Shown in pieces: positions 1-11,300 of a stretch of 64,000 bases of DNA. Each line of letters begins with the position of its first letter. Position 1 is the first letter of the stretch. Below the pieces are notes generated by a model that made no database searches, was not told the DNA's origin, and was given only the letters and a program-made list of their open reading frames with translations. A program made the translations under genes and the position numbers. This DNA is from Gorsachius magnificus (Eukaryota > Chordata > Aves > Pelecaniformes > Ardeidae), in the NCBI GenBank assembly GCA_034008185.1, contig CM067108.1, forward strand, positions 539,924 to 603,923, given 5' to 3'.

Positions 1-1050
1 GGTTGCAGAGGGGTTTGGGGTGGGGTTTGGGGTGCAGGGGAGGGGTTTTGGGGTGCAGGGAGGGGGTTTGGGGTACAGGGAGGGGTTTTGGGGTGCAGGG
101 TGGGGGTTTGGGAAGCAGGGGAGTGGTTTTGGGGTGCAGGGTGGGGCTTTGGGGTACAGGGTCGGGGTTTGGGGTGCAGGGAAGGGGTTTTGGGGTGCAG
201 GGAGGGGGTTTGGGATGCAGGGACAGGGTTTTGGGGTGCGGGGAGGGGTTTGGAGTGCAGGGTGTGGGTTTGGGGTACAGGGAGGGGTTTTGGGGTGCAG
301 GGTGAGGGTTTGGGGTAGAGAGAGGGGTTTTGGGGTGCAGAGGGGGGTTTGGGGTACAGGGTGGGGGTTTGGGGTGTGGGGTGGGGCTTTGGGGTACAGC
401 GTGGGGGTTTGGGGTGCAGGGGAGGGGTTTTGGGGTGCAGGGAGGGGTTTTGGGGTGCAGGGTGGGGGGTTGGGTTGCAGGGGAGGGGGGTTGGGGTACA
501 AGGAAGTGTTTTGGGGTGCAGGGAGGTGGTTTGGGGTGCGGGGAGGGGTTTTGGGGTGCAGGGTGGGGACTTGGGGTGCAGGGAGGGGTTTTGGGGTGCA
601 GGGTGGGGTTTTGGGGTACAGGGTGGGGCTTGGGGTCAGGGAGGGGTTTTTGCGTGCAGGGGGTGGTTTGGGGTGCGGGGAGGGGTTTGGGGTGCAGGGT
701 GGGGGCTTTGGGGTACAGGGAGGGGTTTTGGGGTGCAGGGGGTGGTTTGGGGTGCGGGGAGGGGTTTTGGGGTGCAGGGTGGGGGCTTGGGGTGCAGGGA
801 GGGGTTTTGGGGTGCAGGGGGTGGTTTGGGGTACAGGGAGGGGTTTTGGGGTGCAGGGGGTGGTTTGGGGTGCGGGGAGGGGTTTTGGGGTGCAGGGTGG
901 GGGCTTTGGGGTACAGGGAGGGGTTTTTGGGTGCAGGGGGTGGTTTGGGGTGCAGGGAGGGGTTTTGGGGTGCAGGGTGGGGGCTTGGGGTTCAGGGAGG
1001 GGTGGTTTGGGATGCAGGGAGGGGTTTTGGGGTGCGGGGGCACCCAGGGC
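1..1050. repeat. G-rich minisatellite, 18-31 bp units with GGGGTTTTGGGG
   Basis: CLIP3 intron filled by variants of GGGGTGCAGGGAGGGGTTTT. Units alternate TTTT and TTT spacers and GTGCAG or GTACAG cores. The G-rich strand is the coding (non-template) strand. Many units contain GGGGTTTTGGGG, a G-quadruplex-prone motif. Long open frames here are an artefact of the lack of stop codons. Confidence 0.95.
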
Positions 1051-1066
1051 TGCCATTCCCCCCCAG

Positions 1067-4000
1067 GTGGGGACCCTGCGCTTCTGCGGCACCACGGCCT
1101 TCGCCAGCGGGCAGTGGGCAGGGGTGGAGCTGGACGAGCCCGAGGGCAAGAACGACGGCAGCGTGGGGGGCGTCCGCTACTTCATCTGCCCCCCCAAGCA
1201 GGGTAGGGACCCCCGCCTCCCCCCCCCCCCCAGCACCCCCCGGGGATCCCCCACGGCGGGAGGGGGGGGCACCCCATGTCCTGAAGGGGGGGAGGGGGGG
1301 AATCCCCCCTGGGCGGGGGGGGCTTGGCTGCCTGGGATGCTTTGGGGAGGTGGAGGTGGGGGGGGATTGGTTTCCTTAGGCTATACTGGGTTTACTGGGT
1401 TGTACTGGGCCATACTGGGTTGCACTAGGTTTCAGGGGGGCCTGGCATTTGGGCCATTTGGGTTGTACTGGGCTGCACTGGGTTTCATTGGGCCATACTG
1501 GATTGCACTGGGCTGTACTGGGCCACACTGGGCCATACTGGGTTGCACTGGGCTGTACTGGGCCATACTGGGCCATACCGGGTTGCACTGGGCCGTACTG
1601 GGCCACACTGGGCCGTAGTGGGTTGCACTGGGCCATACTGGGCCATACCGGGTTGCACTGGGCTGTACTGGGCCATGGCTGCACTGGTCTGTACCGGGCC
1701 ATACTGGGTTGCGCTGGGTCATACTGGTTGACTGGGCCTAGGGTGGTCCGTACGGGCCTACTGGTCTACGGGCCATACTGGTCTGTACTGGGCCATACTG
1801 GTCTGTACTGGGCCATACTGGTCGTACTGGGCCATACTGGTCGTACTGGGCCATACTGGTCTGTACTGGGCCATACCGGTCCGTACTGGGCCATACTGGT
1901 CCGTACTGGTTGGCTCCCCAGGTGTCTTCGCCTCGGTCTCCAAGATCTCCAAGGCGGAGGAGCAGCCCCCGGCCCCCTCCCCCCCCCGCAGCCCCCCAGC
2001 GCCCCCCCGGGCCCGCAAGGACAGGAGAGGTACGGGGGGGGGGGGGGGGTGGGGGGGGTCCCCCTGGGGGGCTGGGGTCCCCCCCAATGCCTTGGCCCCC
2101 CCCCCGACACCAGGGTCCCCCCCCCCAATTCCGGGGTCCCCCCCCAAGGGCCGCCTCCCCCCCCCACTCCCCTGCCCCTTACTCCGCCCTTCCCTTTGGC
2201 TCCGCCCCCTCCCCCCCCCCCCCATCCCAGGGAGCCTCGGGATTGGCTGGCTTGCATGTGAAGCCCCGCCCCGCCGCTGGAAAGGGGCGGGGTCAGGGCG
2301 GGAGGGGGCGTGTCCTACTCTACCCCACCCCACCCCCCCCGCCGGGGCAGGGTCACAATGGGCGGGGTCTGAGGGGGGGCGTGTCCCGGGTGGCCCCGCC
2401 CCCAGCCGGGCTCCGCGTGGGGGGTGGGTCAGGCGGGGGGACCCCCGCGCTGGGGGGGGGGGGGGGGCGTGTCCCCCGGGCTCCTGCAGGCGAGGGGGGG
2501 CGTGGCCAGGAGGGGGCGTGTCCCGCCTGACCCCGCCCCCCCTCAGCCCCCCGGAAGCGGGGCGGGGCGTGGCTGGACCGGGAGGGGCGGCGCGTGGCGC
2601 CGGGGGACGCGGTGCTGGTGGCCGGGCAGCGCCCGGGCCGGGCCCGGTTCTACGGGCGCACGGACTTCGCCCCCGGTGAGAGGCCCCGCGTGTCACCCCC
2701 CTGTCACCCCCCCCGGGCCACCGGGTCACCCCCCAGCACCCCCATGTGTCCCCCATGTCACCCCCCCCGTGTGTCCCCAGTGGGTCCCCGTGCCACCCCC
2801 ATGTCACCCCCGTGTCACTGGGTCACCCCCCAGCACCCCTGGGTGTCCCCCTGTCACCCCCCCGTGTGTCCCCCGTGGGTCCCCGTGCCACCCCCATGTC
2901 ACCCCCCATGGGCACCCCCATGTCACTGGGGTCACCCCAGCACCCCCCGTGTGCCACCCCCATGTCACCCCCGTGTCACTGGGTCACCCCCCAGCACCCC
3001 CATGGTGTCCCCCATGTCACCCCCCCGTGTGTCCCCAGTGGGTCCCGTGCCACCCCATGTCACCCCCAGTGTCACTGGGTCACCCCCCAGCACCCATGTG
3101 TCCCCCATGTCACCCCCCCGTGTGTCCCATGTATGTCCCCGGTACGCACCCCCCATGTCATCACCCCCGTGTCACTGGGTCACCCCCCAGCACTCCTGGG
3201 TGTCCCCCGTGTCACCCCCCCGTGTGTCACCATGTCACCCCCATGTCACCCCCGGGTCACTGTGTCACCCCGCATCGGGTTCCCTGTCACCCCCCGGGTC
3301 ACTGTGTCACCCCCCAGCACCCCTGGGTGTCCGCGTGTCACCCCCCGTGTCACCGTGTCACACCCCAGCACCCCCATGTGTCCCCCATGTCACCCCCCGT
3401 GTGTCCCCAGTGTGTCCCTGTGCCACCCCCATGTCACTCCCGTGTCACCCCCGTGTCACCGTGTCACCCCCCAGCACTCCTGGGTGTCCCCCTGTCACCC
3501 CCCGTGTCACCATGTCACCCCCCCAACACCCCCATGTGTCCCCCATGTCACCCCCCCGTGTGTCCCCAGTGTGTCCCCATGCCACCTCCATGTCACCACC
3601 CCTGTGTCACCCCCTGGCACCCCCATGTGGCCCTGGGTCACCCCCCCAGCACCCCTGTGTCCCCCCCATCCCCCCCTGTCCCCTCCCTGTCCCCCCCTCA
3701 CATGTCCCCCCCATGCCCCCCCGTCCCCCCTGTCCCCCTGCCCCCCCCATGTGTCCCCCCCGTTCATGTGTCCCGTCCCCTTGTCCCCCCACATGTCCCC
3801 CCCCACATGTCCCCCCCATGCCCCCCCGTCCCCCTGTGTCCCCCGTCCCCTCCCATGTGCCCCCTGTCCCTCCATGCCCCCCCATCCCCCCGTCCCCCCA
3901 TGTCCCCCCCTCCCGTCCCCCCCATACCCCCTGTCCCCCCCTCACATGTCCCCCCAGTCCCCCCGTGTCCCCCCGTCCCATCCCAGTGTCCCCCTTGTCC

Positions 4001-6574
4001 CCCCATGCCCCCATGTCCCCTCCTCCCGTCCCCTCCATCCCCCCTGTCCCCCCCTCACATGTCCCCCCCTGCCCCCCCGTCCCCCCTGTCCCCTCCCATG
4101 TCCCCCTTGTCCCCCATTCATATGTCCCCTCCCATCCCCCCCTGTCCCTTTGTCCCCCCCTCACGTGTCCCCCCCCCGCACCCCCCCAGGGTACTGGTTC
4201 GGGGTGGAGCTGGACTCGGCGGGGGGCAAACACGACGGCTCCGTTTTCGGGGTGCGGTACTTCTCGTGCCCCCCCAAACACGGCGTCTTCGCCCCCCCCT
4301 CCCGCGTGCAGAGGTACGGGGGGGACGCGGAGGGACACAGGGACATGGGGGGGGGCATGGGGGCACTGGGACTGGGGTGGGGGACAAGGACATGTGGGGA
4401 ATGGGGACATGGGAGGGGACATGGGGGGACCTGGGGACAGGGGCGGGACAACATGGGGGAGGACATGGCTTGGGACATGGGGGAATGGGGGGACAGGGGA
4501 CATGGGGGCTTGGGACATGGGGGGACATTGGGGACATGGGGGGGACACTGGGGACATGGGGGGACAGGGGACATGGGGGGGCTTGGGGACATGGAGGGGC
4601 ATGGGGGGACATGGGGAGCATTGGGGACATGGGGGGGCATGGGGGACATGGGGACGGGGGGGAAATGGGGACACGGGGACATGGGGGGACACGGGGACAT
4701 GGGGGGACACGGGGACATGGGGGGCTGGGGACATGGGGGGCACGGGGACATGGGGGGACACGGGGACATGGGGGACACGGGGACATGGGGGGAGGGGGGA
4801 CGGGGGACTGGGGGACCTGGGGGGGACTGGGATGGGGGACTGGGGACTGGGGGGCTTGGGGACGGGGGGGACGGGACATGGGGGGGCTTGGGGACATGGG
4901 TGGGGGACTGGGGGACATGGGGACATGGGGGGACATATGGGGACATGGGGGGGAACGGGACATGGGGGGCTTGGGGACATGGGGGGACTCGGGGACATGG
5001 GGGGACACGGGGACATGGGGGACACGGGGACATGGGGGGATGGGGGGGGACACGGGGACATGGGGGGCTTGGGGACATGGGGGGCTTGGGGACATGGGGG
5101 GGCACTGGGGACATGGGGGGGCTTGGGGACATGGAGGGGCGTGGGGGAATGGGGGGACATGAGGGACATTGGGGACATGGGGGGACACGGGGACATGGGG
5201 GCTTGGGGACATGGGGGGCTTGGGGACATGGGGACATGGGGGAACAGGGGACATGGGGGGATGGGGGGGACCAGGGACATGGGGGCTTGGGGACAGGCGG
5301 GGCTGGGGGATGGGGGGGACACGGGGACATGGGGGCTGGGGACATGGGGGGCTTGGGGACATGGGGGGCCTGGGGACATGGGGGGGGGGACACGGGAGTA
5401 CATGGGGGACATGGGGGCTTGGGGACATGGGGGGACACAGGCACATGGGGGGACATTGGGGACATGGGGGGACATGGGGACATGGGGGGCGGGGACATGG
5501 GGGGACACGGGGACATGGGGGGGACATGGGGGGGGGGACAGGGGGGACATGGGGGGGGGGGGACACGGGGGGACTGGGGACATGGGGGGGGGATGGGGGG
5601 GACACAGGGGGACCCTGGGGACACGGGGGGGGACATGGGGGGACATTGGGGACACGGGGGGGGGACGGGGGGGGAACCTGGGGACACGGGGGGTCGGGTC
5701 CCTGTCCCGCAGGGTCGGGGGCCCCAGGGAGGAGCCAGGGGACGGCGCCCCCGAAAAGAAGGCCCAGCAGGTGACCGGTGCGTGCTGATTGGCTGGTGGG
5801 CGGGGTGGGGCCCTCCTGATTGGCTGGTGGGTAGGGTGGGGCCCTCCTGATTGGTCAGCAGGTGGGGTGGGTTCCTTCTTATTGGCTGGCGGGCTGGGAG
5901 GGGCCTTCCTGATTGGCTGGGGATGGAGGGGTGGGGCCCTCCTGATTGGCTGGTGGGCAGGGTGGGGCCCTCCTGATTGGTTAGCAGGTGGGGTGGGTTC
6001 CTTCTGATTGGCTGGGGCTGGGAGGGGGGGGGGCGGGTGGGTGGGTGGGCCAGTACTGATTGGCCAGCAGGAAGCAGGCTTGCTGCTGATTGGCTGGTGG
6101 GGTGGAGCTTTGCTGTTGATTGGCTGGCAGGCCGAGGAGCAGCCAATTGGCCAGAGAGCAGGCCATCCCCGTGCTGATTGGCCAGCGGCAGCACAACCCT
6201 CTGCTGATTGGCCGCCAGCCCCGGGGGCGGGGGGGGGGAGGGGTGCTGTGACTGTGTGTCCCCCCCCTCCCCCCATGTCCCCCCCCCCTCCCCGGTGTCC
6301 CCACAGTGTCACAGCCCAAGCGCAACTTCCCGGCGGTGCGGACCCCCAAGGACATCACCTCAGAGAGCTCCTTCTCCAGGTGGGGGAGGGGACCCCCCGG
6401 GGGGGGGGGGAGGGGGGACCCCCTGGGGGGGGGGGGGGGGGGGGGGGAGGGGACCCCCCTGGGTGTCCCCGTGTCCCCCCCCCCCCCCGCCATGCCCACG
6501 GTGACCTCTCTCTCCCCAGGTTACTCTTCTGCTGCTGGTTCCCCTGGATGCTGCGGGCCGAGATGCAGTCCTAA
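1067..6574 (+). CDS. CLIP3: CLIP3 (CLIPR-59), C-terminal seven coding exons
   Basis: Coding exons read as 1067-1202, 1922-2029, 2547-2675, 4190-4313, 5713-5777, 6307-6379 and 6520-6574. They total 690 nt (230 codons including TAA), with all phases agreeing. The first exon encodes a CAP-Gly core ([17 protein letters not shown]...[15 protein letters not shown]). Exons 3-4 encode a second CAP-Gly (VLVAGQ...[19 protein letters not shown], then [13 protein letters not shown]). The tail has RTPKDI and ends [17 protein letters not shown], matching the human CLIP3 C-terminus. In the family, that Cys pair is palmitoylated and targets the protein to trans-Golgi and raft membranes; CAP-Gly domains bind microtubules, and the protein scaffolds Akt. 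The N-terminal ankyrin part lies upstream of the window. The fifth exon most likely uses the donor at 5778 (GTGCGT), because that restores QVT.SQPKR. No frame breaks were found. Identity is confident; exon edges are by eye. Confidence 0.93.
1376..1915. repeat. 10/20-bp minisatellite ACTGGGCCAT / ACTGGGTTGC
   Basis: CLIP3 intron between the exons ending 1202 and starting 1922. The unit is a decamer, mainly ACTGGGCCAT alternating with ACTGGGTTGC and ACTGGGCTGT. From about 1740 the variant ACTGGTCTGT dominates. The array stops a few bases before the acceptor at 1921. Confidence 0.95.
2690..4180. repeat. C-rich minisatellite, CCCCCATGTCACC family
   Basis: CLIP3 intron between the two exons of the second CAP-Gly domain. 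Units are built from CCCCATGTCACCCCC, GTGTCACTGGGTCACC and CAGCACCCCTGGGTGTCC. Past 3650 they become CCCCCCATGTCCCCC. The pyrimidine-rich strand is the sense strand, the opposite of the following intron. Confidence 0.95.
4325..5700. repeat. G-rich minisatellite, GGGGACATGG family
   Basis: CLIP3 intron after the exon ending 4313. Units are near-decamers such as GGGGACATGGGGGGACAC and GGGGGCTTGGGGACATGG. The core GGGGACATGGGG is the reverse complement of CCCCATGTCCCC found in the preceding intron. The array has few stop codons in any frame. Confidence 0.95.
5780..6215. repeat. 31-bp minisatellite carrying 14 inverted CCAAT boxes
   Basis: CLIP3 intron between 5777 and 6307. The unit is roughly GGGGCCCTCCTGATTGGCTGG plus a spacer. 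ATTGG cores start at 5788, 5819, 5850, 5881, 5912, 5945, 5976, 6007, 6059, 6089, 6119, 6146, 6177 and 6207. Spacing is mostly 30-31 bp with one 52-bp step. Many copies read CTGATTGGCTG, which fits the NF-Y consensus on the opposite strand. Confidence 0.93.
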
Positions 6575-7300
6575 CCCCTCCCCCACCCCCCGCCTCGCTG
6601 CCCCGCCCCTCCCCCACCCAGTGCCTTGCTCCCCTCCCCCACCCGGGGAGACGTGATGTGACACCCCCCCCCCCCTCCCCAAAACCCATCCCCACCCCAC
6701 CCCCACCCCCTTTTCCTTTTGCGCCGGGCCGTTCACTCTGGAACCTACTGATCACAGTGACCGGAGGGGGGGGGGGGGGTGGGGGGGGGGGATGGGGGGG
6801 GGGCCGCCAGCCCCTCCCCCAACCCCAGTCTGGCGCCGTTTACTCGGGAACCTACTGGTGACCGCTGGGAGGGTGACCCAATGCCAGCCCACCCCCCCCC
6901 CCTTTTGGGTTGTTACCCGGAACCACGACCACCGTTCACCCGGAACCACTGACCACCGTTCACCCGGAACCACATTACACCCAGCGGGGAAATGTGGCAA
7001 ACTGGTTTATACTGGTTTGGTGGCTTCTCCAATGGCTGCTGGTGGGGTTAAGGACCCTTCCCCCCCCCCCCCCCAAAAAAAAAAAAAAAGGGGGACCCAG
7101 GCGCCAGGGAGGTGTAAGGGGGGAGGCCCCGGCCACGTCGTGCTCCTTGCCCCCGCTGTAGCAATAACGTCCCCTCCCCCCGCGATCGTGTGAGTGGCTT
7201 TAATGTCCCCTCCCCCACCCCCGCGTTCCCCCCCCCCCCCGCTGCCGCATGGTCCCCCCCCCCGGACCCGCTTCTGCCTCCAATAAAAATCTTTGTACCT
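6575..7300 (+). other. CLIP3: CLIP3 3' untranslated region
   Basis: Non-coding stretch after the CLIP3 TAA, rich in C and G homopolymers and short CCGGAACCAC repeats around 6920-6980. It ends shortly after the poly(A) signal at 7282. An A-run near 7076 follows a C-run and is more likely simple sequence than a poly(A) tail. No other gene is seen here. Confidence 0.7.
7282..7287 (+). terminator. CLIP3: CLIP3 poly(A) signal AATAAA
   Basis: A canonical AATAAA hexamer about 710 nt after the CLIP3 stop codon, followed by a T-rich/GT-containing stretch (ATCTTTGTACC). It lies just before the minisatellite that runs into the assembly gap. It is the only hexamer of this kind seen in the 3' flank. Confidence 0.75.
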
Positions 7301-7309
7301 CCCAGGGCG

Positions 7310-7831
7310 TGGGGCACCCCAAAACTGGTGGGGGGGGACACCCCAAAGTGGGGGGGCAACCCCAAAGATGGGGGGACCCCAAAGTGTGTGGGGGATCCCA
7401 AAACTGGGAGGGTGGGGGAACCCCACTTTGAGGAGGGGGGAGCATTGGGGGGACCCCAAAGTGGGGGGGCAACCTCAAAGAGGGGGGGACCCCAAAGTGT
7501 GGTGGGGGACGCCCAAAACTGGGAGGGTGGGGGAACCCCAAAGTGGGGAGGGGGGAGCATTGGGGGGACCCCCACGAGGGGGACCCCAAAGTGGGGGGGA
7601 CCCCAAAGATGGGGGGGACCCAAAACTGGGAGAGTGGGGGAACCCCAAAGTGGGGAGGGGGGAGCATTAGGGGGACCCCAAAATGGGGGGGGACCCCAAA
7701 GTTGGGGGGGCGACCTCAAAGAGGGGGGGACCCCAAAGTGTGAAAGGGACCAAACGGGAGGTGGGGGAACCCCAAAGTGGGGAGGGGGGAGAATTGCGGG
7801 GGGACCCCATTGGGGGGACCCCCACGGGGGG
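7310..7831. repeat. GGGGGGACCCCAAAGT minisatellite at left edge of gap 1
   Basis: Units of about 15-19 bp (GGGGGGACCCCAAAGTGG and GGGAGGGGGGAGCATTGG). They begin right after the CLIP3 3' end and run into the N run at 7832. The array probably caused the assembly break. Confidence 0.93.
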
Positions 7832-8331
7832 NNNNNNNNNNNNNNNNNNNNNNNNNNNNNNNNNNNNNNNNNNNNNNNNNNNNNNNNNNNNNNNNNNNNN
7901 NNNNNNNNNNNNNNNNNNNNNNNNNNNNNNNNNNNNNNNNNNNNNNNNNNNNNNNNNNNNNNNNNNNNNNNNNNNNNNNNNNNNNNNNNNNNNNNNNNNN
8001 NNNNNNNNNNNNNNNNNNNNNNNNNNNNNNNNNNNNNNNNNNNNNNNNNNNNNNNNNNNNNNNNNNNNNNNNNNNNNNNNNNNNNNNNNNNNNNNNNNNN
8101 NNNNNNNNNNNNNNNNNNNNNNNNNNNNNNNNNNNNNNNNNNNNNNNNNNNNNNNNNNNNNNNNNNNNNNNNNNNNNNNNNNNNNNNNNNNNNNNNNNNN
8201 NNNNNNNNNNNNNNNNNNNNNNNNNNNNNNNNNNNNNNNNNNNNNNNNNNNNNNNNNNNNNNNNNNNNNNNNNNNNNNNNNNNNNNNNNNNNNNNNNNNN
8301 NNNNNNNNNNNNNNNNNNNNNNNNNNNNNNN
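7832..8331. other. Assembly gap (500 N)
   Basis: Exactly 500 N, the usual placeholder for a gap of unknown size. It separates the CLIP3 block from DMWD and hides the 3' end of DMWD. Confidence 0.99.
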
Positions 8332-11300
8332 TCTTTTTCGGAGCCGGAAGGTCCTTTCCGTTCTTGCAACGTCAACGTAGCGAAGCGACCGACGCTGAAA
8401 GCCGGGGGGACGTCGGGCGGGGGACCGCGGGCCGAGCCCGTCCCCGCCGGTTGCGGGAGGCTGTTGGAGCGGGAGAGCGAGCGGGGCAGCCCCGGCACGG
8501 GAACGCCGGCATCTCCCGAGCCGGTGAGGGTACGGGCACGGGAGAGAGGGGGGCGAGGGTAGAGGACGTCCTCGGTCAGGTCCCACAGGCAGAATTGGGT
8601 GTCCTGGCCGGCCGAGCCAAAGCGGTAGGTGACAGCGGGGGAACGGCGGACGAGGGGATCAGGGGGTTCGTCCTCTTCCTCGCCCCCGCTCAGCTCAGGG
8701 GGCTGGGGGGTCTGCGCTGCCCCGGTGAAGGGATCGAAAGCCACAGCGTTAACCCAAGATTTGTGCCCGTGACCTCGGGCCACCACCCGCCCCTCGGCGA
8801 AGGACCAGACGGTCACCAGGTCGTCCTCGCCCCCCGTCACCACGTAACGCCCGTCGGGGCTCCAACAGACGCAGAGCAAACCCCCGAAATAACTCTTCAT
8901 CATCCCCTGCAGCAGCATGGAGTCGAAATGGAAGACGCGGAGGCAACCGTCCTGGCTGACGCAGGCCAGCGAGCGCCCGTCCGGCGAGAAGGCGAATTCG
9001 TTGAGGGCCCCCTCGCCCACCGCCCATTTAAGGAGGGGGTTTCGGGGGGTCTTGCTCTTACAAGCGAAGACGCTGAAACCCTCGCCCTGCGTCAGGAGGT
9101 TGTACTGGGGGGCCGCGGCCCCGCAGGGTTGTTCGGCGTCGTACAGGTAGAGGTGGCCGCTGGCGTGGGAGGCCAGGAAGAGCCGCTCCGTCTCCGGCAG
9201 CCATTTGACGAAGGTCACCTTCGTTTTGTCGATCAAGCGCTGCGGGGACAGGGGTGGGGGGGGGAGAAAGGGGGGTCAGAAGGGGCGGGATTGGGCCCCC
9301 GGGGATGTTTGGGGACGCGGATTGGCAGCAGGGTGCAGCCCTGGGGTGTTGCTGAGGGCAGAGACCCAACGGACACGTTTAGGGACATGAATGGGGACGT
9401 TTGGGGACACGAGTGAGGGCTGAGGCGTAACCCCTGGGGTGTCGCTGAGGGCAAAGCCAAAGAAGGGACATTTGGGGACCCAAATCGGAGCATTTAGGGA
9501 CATGACTGAGGGCTGAGGTGCAACCCCAGGGTGTCACTGAGAGGGCAAAGCCACAAAAGGGACATTTGGGGACCCAAATGGGGGCATTTGGGACTCAAAT
9601 CCATATCACAGCACAGCCCCGGGGTGTCACTGAGGGCAAAGCCCAAACCCCAAACATCTGGGGACACAAATGGGGCCATCTGGGGACAAAACCAGGCACG
9701 TGTGGGGACATGAATGGAGATACCTGGGGACACAAGTGAGGGCTGAGGTGCAACCCTGGGGCATCGCTGAGGGGAAAGCCACAAAGGGGACATTTGGGGA
9801 CCCAAACCCATGTCACAGCACAGCCCCGGGGTGTCACTGAGGGCAAAGCCCAAACCCCAAACATTTGAGGACACAAACGGGGACATTTGGGGACACGGCT
9901 GAGGCACAACCCCAGGGTGTCACTGAGGGGAAAGCCAAAAAAGGGACATTTGGGGACCCGAGTAGGGGAATTTGGGGACCTGAGTAGGTGTCACGGCGCA
10001 GCCCCATCCCTTGCTATGGGCACAGCCATGGTGGGTCCCTAACGAAGCCAACCCCTAACGACCGCCACCATCTCTTAGGGGGGAACCTTGGCCCGTTCCG
10101 GCATGTCCCCGTGCCCGAGCGGTGGCGTGGCGGTGGCTCCGGAGCCGAATCCCCCGTTGTCCCCCCCCAGCGTGGGCGGGGCTCACCTCCTCGTTAAAGA
10201 GCTTGCTGGTGTCTTTCTTAACGAGGTCGAGGTACTGGACCTGCCCGGCCGAGAAGCCCACCAGGAGGGCGATGGTGTCGGCGGCGGCGGTGAATTGGTT
10301 GAAGTCGTGACAGGTCGGCTGCGTCCCCTTGTAAATGCGTTTGTCGATGGGTTTGTGCAGGTCCAGCGACTGTGGAGGGGGGACATACACAGACGGGGAT
10401 GTCACCCAGGGGGGTGTCACCCACAGGGGATGTCACCCAGGGCAGGGGACACAACCCTGTGCCCACCCCAGTGCTCCAGGGAGGGTCCTTGTCACCGTCA
10501 CACTGTTGCCTGGGCCAATCGCCCCTCTGGGCCGGGGCCCAGTGCCACCGCAGATGGCTCCTGGGGTCACCGTTACCAGTCCCAGCATCACCGTTACTGT
10601 CCCTGGTGTCACCATTACCGGCCCTGGTGTGGGCCCGGGGGGGGTAGCCTGGTGTCACTTACCCCCGGCCCGTCCCCTTGCTCGTGGGGCGTTACCATCC
10701 CCAGTGCCACCGTCCCCATTAGCAGGGGGCTCCTGGGGAGGCTGGGGGGGTCACCGTGTCCCCATAGCGGGTGGCCTCCTGGGGGCCCTGGGACACAACC
10801 CTGGCACCCACCCCAGTGCTCCAGGGAGGGTCCTTGTCAGCGTCACGCTGTTGCCTGGGCCAATCGCCCCTCTGGGCCGGGGGCCCAGTGCCACCGCAGA
10901 TGGCTCCTGGGGTCACCGTTACCAGTCCCGGCGTCACCGTTACTGTCCCTGGTGTCACCATTACCGGCCCTGGTGTCACCGTCCCCACTGTCCCTATTAG
11001 CGGGTGGCTCCTGGGGGGCCTGGCGTCACCATTACTGGCCCCGGTGTCACCATCCCATTAGCGGGGCATCCTGGGGGGCCTGGGGTCACCGTTACCCATC
11101 CCCGGTGTCACTGTCCCCCACTTAGCGGGTGGCTCCTGGGGGGCCTGGGGTCACCGTTACCATCCCCAGTGTCACCGTCCCCATTAGCAGGGGGCTCCTG
11201 GGGGGCTGGGCACCCAACCCTGTGGACACCCCGCACCCACCCAGTGCTCCAGGGAGGGTCCTTGTCACTGTCACGCTGTTGCCTGGGCCAATCGCCCCTC

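Noticed and set aside
1..1050. Interstitial telomere
   Set aside because: Units contain GGGGTTTT but not the vertebrate TTAGGG repeat, so it is a minisatellite, not a telomeric remnant.
2424..5850. Very long overlapping open frames (about 900-1060 codons) in several frames on both strands of the CLIP3 region
   Set aside because: They are repeat translations ([18 protein letters not shown]) arising from stop-poor minisatellites. The real CLIP3 exons with GT/AG borders account for the conserved parts.
7068..7090. A-run after the CLIP3 stop as a processed poly(A) tail of a retrocopy
   Set aside because: CLIP3 here has introns, and the A-run follows a C homopolymer before the real AATAAA at 7282; simple sequence is the better reading.
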